From Spirochaetales bacterium (lineage in GTDB: Bacteria; Spirochaetota; Spirochaetia; SZUA-6; DRHE01): a DNA stretch of 6,267 nt. Each line of letters opens with the position of its first letter. The stretch's first letter is position 1. The notes beneath the pieces are model-generated. The model was not told the DNA's origin. It saw only the letters and a program-made list of their open reading frames with translations, and searched no databases. Shown one piece after another: positions 5,508 to 6,267 of the stretch. Both the position numbers and the translations under genes were made by a program. The stretch is from NCBI GenBank assembly GCA_016930895.1, contig JAFGFV010000433.1, forward strand, positions 1 through 6,267, read 5' to 3'.

Positions 5508-6016
5508 GGTGAAATCCTTTCTTTGGTCTTGCCGGCCTGGTCGGCGCGGGTCTTGAGCTTGCGGGCCCCAACCTGGATGGCCCGGATGATGTTGACGTAC
5601 CCGGTGCAGCGGCAGAGGTTACCGCGGATCGCGTCCCGGATCTGATCCTCGGTGGGATCGGGGTGCTCGTCGAGCAGGGCCTTGGCGGAGAGCAGCATGG
5701 CCGGGGTGCAGTACCCGCACTGGATGGCGCCCTCCTCCACGAAGGCCTCCTGCAGGGGATCGAGGCTGCCGTCTTGCTCGAGCCCCTCGACCGTCCGGAT
5801 CTGCCCCCCGTCCGCGGTGAAGGCGAGCATCTGGCAGGAGAGCACGGCCTTCCCGTCCAGCAGGACGGTGCAGGCACCGCACTCGCCGATCCCGCAGCCG
5901 TACTTGGCTCCCATGAGCCCGAGCCGGTCCCGCAGGACGTTGAGCAGGAGCTCGTTGGGCCTGACCTCCAGCGCGTAGGGGCGGCCGTTGACCGTAAGGG
6001 TGATGGGAATCTGCAT
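5504..6016 (-). CDS. 2Fe-2S subunit of a xanthine dehydrogenase/CO dehydrogenase-family molybdenum hydroxylase
   Basis: A 170-residue electron-transfer subunit that passes electrons from the molybdenum site to FAD. The N-terminal plant-ferredoxin-type domain has the cluster ligands Cys41, Cys46, Cys49 (GCGIGECGACT) and Cys61 (LSCQ). The C-terminal four-helix domain binds the second cluster through Cys100, Cys103 (IQCGYCTPAM), Cys135 and Cys137 (GNLCRCTGY). All eight ligands are present and the length is typical. Two tandem ATG codons lie at 6019 and 6016. The second is chosen because AGGAGG (6028-6023) is 6 bases from it and only 3 from the first. The FAD-subunit stop overlaps these codons, and the 3' end overlaps the pyrB start by 4 bases. 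The subunit alone does not reveal the substrate: purine, nicotinate, aldehyde or CO are all possible. A CoxS/XdhC/HcrC-type symbol would be arbitrary. Confidence 0.96.
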   Translation of the reverse strand: MQIPITLTVNGRPYALEVRPNELLLNVLRDRLGLMGAKYGCGIGECGACTVLLDGKAVLSCQMLAFTADGGQIRTVEGLEQDGSLDPLQEAFVEEGAIQCGYCTPAMLLSAKALLDEHPDPTEDQIRDAIRGNLCRCTGYVNIIRAIQVGARKLKTRADQAGKTKERISP

Positions 6017-6267
6017 CATCGTCCTCCTGCTCTCTGCCAGGCCTGCTCCAGGGCGTCCCGTACCAGCACGGCCGCCACCTCGCGGCGGTAGCCTTCCGTG
6101 GAGCGCACGTCCGTGATCGGGGCAATGTCCTCCCGGATCACTCCGGCGGCCTTGTGGAACAGCTCCTCGCTGCCCCTCTCCCCGACCAGGGCCGCCTCCA
6201 GGGTCGGGCAGCGCACGGGGGTCGGGGCCACCGAGCCCAGGGCCACCCGGGCCTCGGCGATGCGCTC
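6016..6267 (-). CDS. FAD-binding subunit of the same molybdenum hydroxylase, C-terminal part
   Basis: The gene is cut by the right edge; 83 residues plus the TGA stop are visible. The segment begins ERIAEAR and continues VALGSVAPTPVRCP, a standard motif of the CO-dehydrogenase flavoprotein C-terminal domain. Further on are ITDVRSTEGYRREVAAVLVRDAL and a short tail, also typical of this domain's end. This subunit accepts electrons from the 2Fe-2S subunit onto FAD. Its TGA (6018-6016) lies inside the tandem ATGATG of the next gene, so the two are probably translationally coupled. The molybdopterin-binding large subunit is not in the window and may lie upstream beyond the edge. Confidence 0.92.
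   Translation of the reverse strand, partial: ERIAEARVALGSVAPTPVRCPTLEAALVGERGSEELFHKAAGVIREDIAPITDVRSTEGYRREVAAVLVRDALEQAWQRAGGR

Overview
The window is a compact, GC-rich (about two-thirds G+C by eye), almost entirely coding stretch of bacterial chromosome. GTG starts are frequent, Shine-Dalgarno (SD) sequences are strong and genes overlap by a few bases. A lipoprotein-type solute-binding protein and a molybdenum-hydroxylase cluster fit a metabolically versatile, probably Gram-negative bacterium. The style of the lipoprotein and the gene mix would suit a GC-rich spirochaete or deltaproteobacterium-like lineage, but that placement is a weak guess.

Left half, + strand (1-2794): a polar amino-acid type ABC importer. 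In order: the tail of a permease, a GlnQ-type ATPase, a lipoprotein solute-binding protein (SBP) and a second, N-terminally extended permease. A GC-rich hairpin lies between the SBP and the second permease, where it could set different expression levels. The SBP keeps the arginine that normally holds the ligand carboxylate, but has serine where the family normally has the aspartate that holds the alpha-amino group. The ligand is therefore uncertain.

Right half, - strand (6267 down to 2791): a tightly packed run read leftwards. It holds the C-terminus of a molybdenum-hydroxylase FAD subunit, its complete 2Fe-2S subunit, an aspartate carbamoyltransferase (pyrB), a small calcineurin-like metallophosphoesterase, and a 375-residue protein that joins a ParB/sulfiredoxin-like domain to a C-terminal domain resembling the Lrp/AsnC effector (RAM) domain. 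The genes overlap by 1-3, 4 and 8 bases except for a 58-base gap before the phosphoesterase. That gene has a perfect 10-bp inverted repeat around its ribosome-binding site and start. The ParB-RAM gene has a small hairpin that would cover its SD.

The two gene runs converge and share a palindromic CTAG in which each strand reads TAG. The best candidate for something undescribed is the phosphoesterase/ParB-RAM pair. It couples a possible nucleotide-binding domain to a possible amino-acid-sensing domain, next to the first committed pyrimidine-biosynthesis gene on one side and an amino-acid-type importer on the other. A regulatory role is inference. No RNA genes, insertion sequences, CRISPR arrays or phage genes were seen, and no stretch over 300 bases lacks a gene.
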